Positions 60,396 through 64,000 of a stretch of DNA of 64,000 bases are shown here, in pieces. Made by a program: the position numbers and the translations under genes. Position 1 is the first letter of the stretch; every line of letters starts with the position of its first letter. Source of the stretch: Streptomyces antibioticus. GTDB lineage: Bacteria > Actinomycetota > Actinomycetes > Streptomycetales > Streptomycetaceae. The DNA lies in NCBI RefSeq assembly GCF_001514065.1, contig NZ_KQ948426.1, positions 186,001 through 250,000 of the forward strand, written 5' to 3'. The notes under the pieces are model-generated. The model made no database searches, was not told where the DNA came from, and saw nothing but the letters and a program-made list of their open reading frames with translations.

Positions 60396-61844
60396 CTACG
60401 CCAGCTTCCCCCGCGTCCGCTGCCCCTCCAGCGGCGGAGCCGTGACCGAGCCGTGGTGCAGGCATTCGGGCCGGGTGCAGTCCGGCGGCAGCGCCCGTAC
60501 GGTCGTGAAGGCCACCGCCGCCCCCACGACCAACGCCCCCGCACACACCACCATCGCCCGCCCGAACGCGTCGTCGAAGGCGCCCGGCGTGCGGTACGCC
60601 TCCTCGCCCATCCCGGCGATCATCGGGAGCGCGGCGACCGCGATGAGGCCGGCCGCGCGGGCCGCCGCGTTGTTGATGCCGCTGGCCAGGCCCGCCCGGG
60701 CCACGTCCACCGAGGCCAGCACGGTCGCGGTGAGCGGGGCGACCAGGGTGACCAGGCCCAGGCCGAGGACGAGGAGCGCGGGGAGCACGTCGGCGAAGTA
60801 GTTCGCGTCCGGGCCCACCCGCAGCATCAGCAGCATCCCGACCGCGCAGAACAGCGGCCCGACCGTGAGCGGGATGCGGGGGCCGATGCGGTCCGCCAGC
60901 TCACCGGAGCGGGCGGAGAACAGCAGCATCATGACGGTGGTCGGCAGCATGGCCGTACCGGCGCCGAGGGCCGAGTAACCGGCGACGACCTGGAGCTCCA
61001 GGGCGGCCAGGAAGAAGAAGCCGCTGATGGCCGCGTAGACGCACAGGGTGACCAAGTTGACGGCCGTGAACTGCCGGGACGCGAAGATGTCGAGCGGCAT
61101 CATCGGGTCGGGGCGCCGCTTCTCGACGTACACGAAGGCGACGCCGGCGCCCACGCCGAGCACCGCCGAGATCCAGTCCGCCTCGATCAGCGCGTAGGTC
61201 ACCAGCGCCAGCGCGAGCGCCCCCAGCAGCGCGCCCAGGACGTCGAAGCTCGTGTGCTTGCGGCCGTCACCGGACTCGGGGACATGCCGTACGGCGATGG
61301 GGGCGCACAGCAGCGCCACCGGGACGTTCAGCAGGAACACCCAGCGCCAGCCGGGCCCGTCCACCAGCCAGCCGCCCAGGAACGGCCCGACGGCCGCGCC
61401 GATGCCCCCGAAGCCGGACCACAGCCCGACCGCCCGCCCCCGGTCGTCGGGATGGAAGGAGGCCTGGATCAGCGCCAGCGAGCCGGGCGTGAGGAGCGCG
61501 CCGCCCACGCCCTGCAACGCCCGCGCCCCGATGAGCACCCCGGCGTTGGGCGCGAGCCCGCACAGCAGGGAGGCGGCGGCGAACCACACCACACCGATGA
61601 CGAAGACCTTGCGCCGCCCGTACCGGTCCCCGAGCGAGCCGCCGAGCAGGATCAGCCCGGCCAGCGTCAGCATGTACGCGTTGACGGTCCACTGGAGCGC
61701 GCCGAGATCGGCGTCGAGGTCCCGCCCGATACGCGGGAGCGCCACGTTGACGACGGTCGAGTCCAGCATCGCCATGCTGGAGCCGAGCACTGTGGTGAGC
61801 AGGATCCATTTGCCCTGCGGTGAGGCCAGCCGGACATCAGCCAT
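60396..61844 (-). CDS. MFS transporter, DHA2 (EmrB/QacA-type) drug exporter
   Basis: A 482-aa transporter of the 14-helix DHA2 group. It has QGKWILLTTVLGSSMAMLDSTVVNVALPRIGRDLDADLGALQWTVNAYML (motif D1), LGGSLGDRYGRRKVFVIG (motif A) and GARALQGVGGALLTPGSLALI (motif C-like region). The last residues (DCTRPECLHHGSVTAPPLEGQRTRGKLA) are a short Cys/His-bearing cytoplasmic tail. ATG 61844 (MADVRLASPQGKW) is chosen. It exports drugs or metabolites by proton antiport, by family. It is downstream of fba but separated from it by a terminator. Confidence 0.93.
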   Translation of the reverse strand: MADVRLASPQGKWILLTTVLGSSMAMLDSTVVNVALPRIGRDLDADLGALQWTVNAYMLTLAGLILLGGSLGDRYGRRKVFVIGVVWFAAASLLCGLAPNAGVLIGARALQGVGGALLTPGSLALIQASFHPDDRGRAVGLWSGFGGIGAAVGPFLGGWLVDGPGWRWVFLLNVPVALLCAPIAVRHVPESGDGRKHTSFDVLGALLGALALALVTYALIEADWISAVLGVGAGVAFVYVEKRRPDPMMPLDIFASRQFTAVNLVTLCVYAAISGFFFLAALELQVVAGYSALGAGTAMLPTTVMMLLFSARSGELADRIGPRIPLTVGPLFCAVGMLLMLRVGPDANYFADVLPALLVLGLGLVTLVAPLTATVLASVDVARAGLASGINNAAARAAGLIAVAALPMIAGMGEEAYRTPGAFDDAFGRAMVVCAGALVVGAAVAFTTVRALPPDCTRPECLHHGSVTAPPLEGQRTRGKLA

Positions 61845-61857
61845 GCCCCTCAGTAAA

Positions 61858-61891
61858 CAGTGAGCCCGGCGCCGAAGCACCGGGCTCACTG
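61858..61891 (-). terminator. Terminator of fba
   Basis: CAGTGAGCCCGG (61858-61869) pairs perfectly with CCGGGCTCACTG (61880-61891) around a ten-base loop. On the minus strand it starts 22 bases after the fba stop and is followed by TTTACTGAGG. Confidence 0.85.
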
Positions 61892-61913
61892 AATCACGAT
61901 GTGGAACTACGGG

Positions 61914-62936
<1,023 letters not shown>

Positions 62937-63103
62937 CTGTCCGCTCCTTGGAGTGTGCGGGTTGGCGTACTACGTGCTGACGGCCCTGACCTAGACCTTG
63001 ATGTGGGGGTTGCGACGTCGTCGTCGGGCCCCATCTTTCCAGACGTACCGGGATGCTCCGAGCGGTCATAAGTCCCGGTTGTCGGAGCTTTCCGGCGTCC
63101 TGG

Positions 63104-63652
63104 TCAGTCCAGGCCCAACTCGTCCTTGGAGAAGGCGAAGCGGTACGGCACACCGGCGCCCTCTTCGATCTTCTCGGCGGCGCCGGTGGCCCGGTCCACG
63201 ATGGTGGCGACGGCGACGACCTCGGCCCCCGCCTCCCGCACGGCCTCCACCGCGGTCAGCGGAGAACCGCCGGTGGTGGAGGTGTCCTCGACGACGAGGA
63301 CGCGCCGGCCCGCGATGTCCGGACCCTCGACGCGGCGCTGGAGCCCGTGCGCCTTGGCGGCCTTGCGCACGACGAAGGCGTCGAGCTTCCGCCCCCGCGC
63401 GGCGGCCGCGTGCAGCAGGGCGGCGGCGACCGGGTCGGCCCCCATGGTCAGCCCGCCGACCGCGTCGAACTCCAGGTCGGCGGTGAGGTCGAGCAGCACC
63501 TGGCCGACCAGCGGGGCGGCCTCCCCGTCGAGGGTGATGCGCCGCAGGTCGACGTAGTAGTCCGCCTCCAGACCCGACGACAGGGTCACCTTGCCGTGCA
63601 CCACGGCCTTGTCCTTGATCTGCTGCAGCAGCGCGCCGCGTACGTCCGTCAT
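63104..63652 (-). CDS. pyrE: Orotate phosphoribosyltransferase
   Basis: A 182-aa pyrimidine enzyme converting orotate and PRPP to OMP. The PRPP-binding motif is VLVVEDTSTTGGSPLTAVEAV. Also seen are VTLSSGLEADYYVDLRRITLDGEAAPLVGQVLLDL and DAVGGLTMGADPVAAALLHAAAARGRKLDAFVVRKAAKAHG, where Lys residues contact PRPP. ATG 63652 is the start. It lies next to fba, an order common in Streptomyces. The aldose-epimerase gene ends ten bases upstream. Confidence 0.97.
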   Translation of the reverse strand: MTDVRGALLQQIKDKAVVHGKVTLSSGLEADYYVDLRRITLDGEAAPLVGQVLLDLTADLEFDAVGGLTMGADPVAAALLHAAAARGRKLDAFVVRKAAKAHGLQRRVEGPDIAGRRVLVVEDTSTTGGSPLTAVEAVREAGAEVVAVATIVDRATGAAEKIEEGAGVPYRFAFSKDELGLD

Positions 63653-63662
63653 GCGAGTCAGC

Positions 63663-64000
63663 TTAAAGCCGACGCCAGGACCAGGTCGTCGAGGCCTCCA
63701 GCGGCTCCAGCAGCGTGACCAGGCGCGGCAGCGTGTTGAGCCCGTCGGGCGGCCCGGTCTGCGGCTCCACGCAGACGGCCTCGGCCTGCTCGTCGTAGAC
63801 CACGACCCACTCCTCGCGGGAGCCGACCTTCAGCTCCAGCTGCCCCGGCCAGGTCAGCGTCACGTCGACGCCGCCGGGCATCCCGAAGCAGTCGTCCCAG
63901 GGTCCGGGCTTGGGGTCGATCCGCCGCCCGGTGGGCAGATGATCGTCCCCGCGCTCCTCCTGCCAGGCCGCCTCGAAGGCGACCTGTACGTCCTGCCCGC
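63663..64000 (-). CDS. Aldose 1-epimerase family protein, 5' part beyond the window
   Basis: Only the C-terminal about 112 residues lie in the window; the gene continues past 64000. The visible part includes RIDPKPGPWDDCFGMPGGVD, then LTWPGQLELKVGSREEWVVVYDEQAEAVCVEPQTGPPDGLNTLPRLV, the typical end of galactose-mutarotase-like proteins with the catalytic-region Glu in CVEPQTGPPD. The stop is TAA. It may be co-transcribed with pyrE downstream, ten bases away. The substrate sugar is unknown. Confidence 0.85.
   Translation of the reverse strand, partial: GQDVQVAFEAAWQEERGDDHLPTGRRIDPKPGPWDDCFGMPGGVDVTLTWPGQLELKVGSREEWVVVYDEQAEAVCVEPQTGPPDGLNTLPRLVTLLEPLEASTTWSWRRL

Overview
The window is a piece of an actinobacterial chromosome, almost certainly Streptomyces. 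GC content is very high, codons end mostly in G or C, GTG and TTG starts are common, and stop/start overlaps of 4 or 8 bases are frequent. The gene content is typical of the conserved Streptomyces chromosome arm-to-core region: asd-lysC, recR-ybaB, purA, fba-pyrE, Tat-exported hydrolases and many two-component systems. From memory, the order resembles the SCO3600-3650 region of S. coelicolor; no comparison was run. There is no clear mobile element, rRNA or CRISPR array.

Layout. 1-1425: tRNA-Pro(CGG) with a strong terminator, then two small conserved genes. 1426-3223: a quinone-reductase-like flavoprotein divergent from its probable MmyB-type regulator. 3224-7234: a two-gene YcgQ/YcgR-like membrane module with a histidine-rich repeat, then a two-RCK membrane protein. 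7235-7623: repeat-rich non-coding DNA. 7624-10823: an S9 peptidase, an NTF2-like protein and a SURF1 protein, with two perfect DnaA boxes in one gap. 10896-12721: an ECF sigma factor with a coupled membrane protein. 13088-15420: the lysC-asd aspartate operon. 15637-17660: an OmpR/sensor-kinase pair. 17688-21872: an SgcJ-like protein, a TSUP permease, DUF5063, recR, ybaB and a SLATT protein. 21938-27054: a Tat-exported M28 peptidase, a membrane-anchored PstS-like protein and a Ser/Thr kinase. 27288-30538: a class III aminotransferase, a GntR regulator and two hypotheticals. 30700-34781: an NmrA-like protein, a Tat-exported 5'-nucleotidase and purA. 35001-36320: a degenerate lipid-kinase-fold protein and a DUF6086-like protein. 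36388-40192: eutB-eutC and an APC permease, i.e. ethanolamine use without a microcompartment. 40189-43212: a GbsR/MarR regulator divergent from an ABC exporter. 43252-46757: a small membrane protein, a P450, an SRPBCC/ArsR/SRPBCC cluster with two identical operators, and a DHFR-like protein. 46885-53386: two paralogous DesK/LuxR two-component systems trailing an exported hydrolase and an acyltransferase. 53579-59778: a kynurenine-formamidase-like hydrolase, a TetR regulator, an FHA/two-helix membrane protein with a small partner, kynureninase and tryptophan 2,3-dioxygenase. 59931-64000: DUF3151, an MFS exporter, fba, pyrE and the start of an aldose-epimerase gene cut by the window end.

How genes work together. 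lysC and asd are the first two steps of the aspartate family pathway. The tryptophan dioxygenase, HGGxW hydrolase and kynureninase would give the complete tryptophan-to-anthranilate route. EutB, EutC and the permease would take in and deaminate ethanolamine. The best candidate for an undescribed system is the FHA-domain membrane protein at 55450-57342 plus the small protein at 57377-57763. They share an unusual N-D-Y-S-V ... GGAIAPGG-x-AN motif, at the C-terminus of one and the N-terminus of the other. Many small direct and inverted repeats in promoter gaps look like operators; the clearest is the pair of CGCAACC-N3-GGTTGCG palindromes flanking a promoter at 44794-44855.
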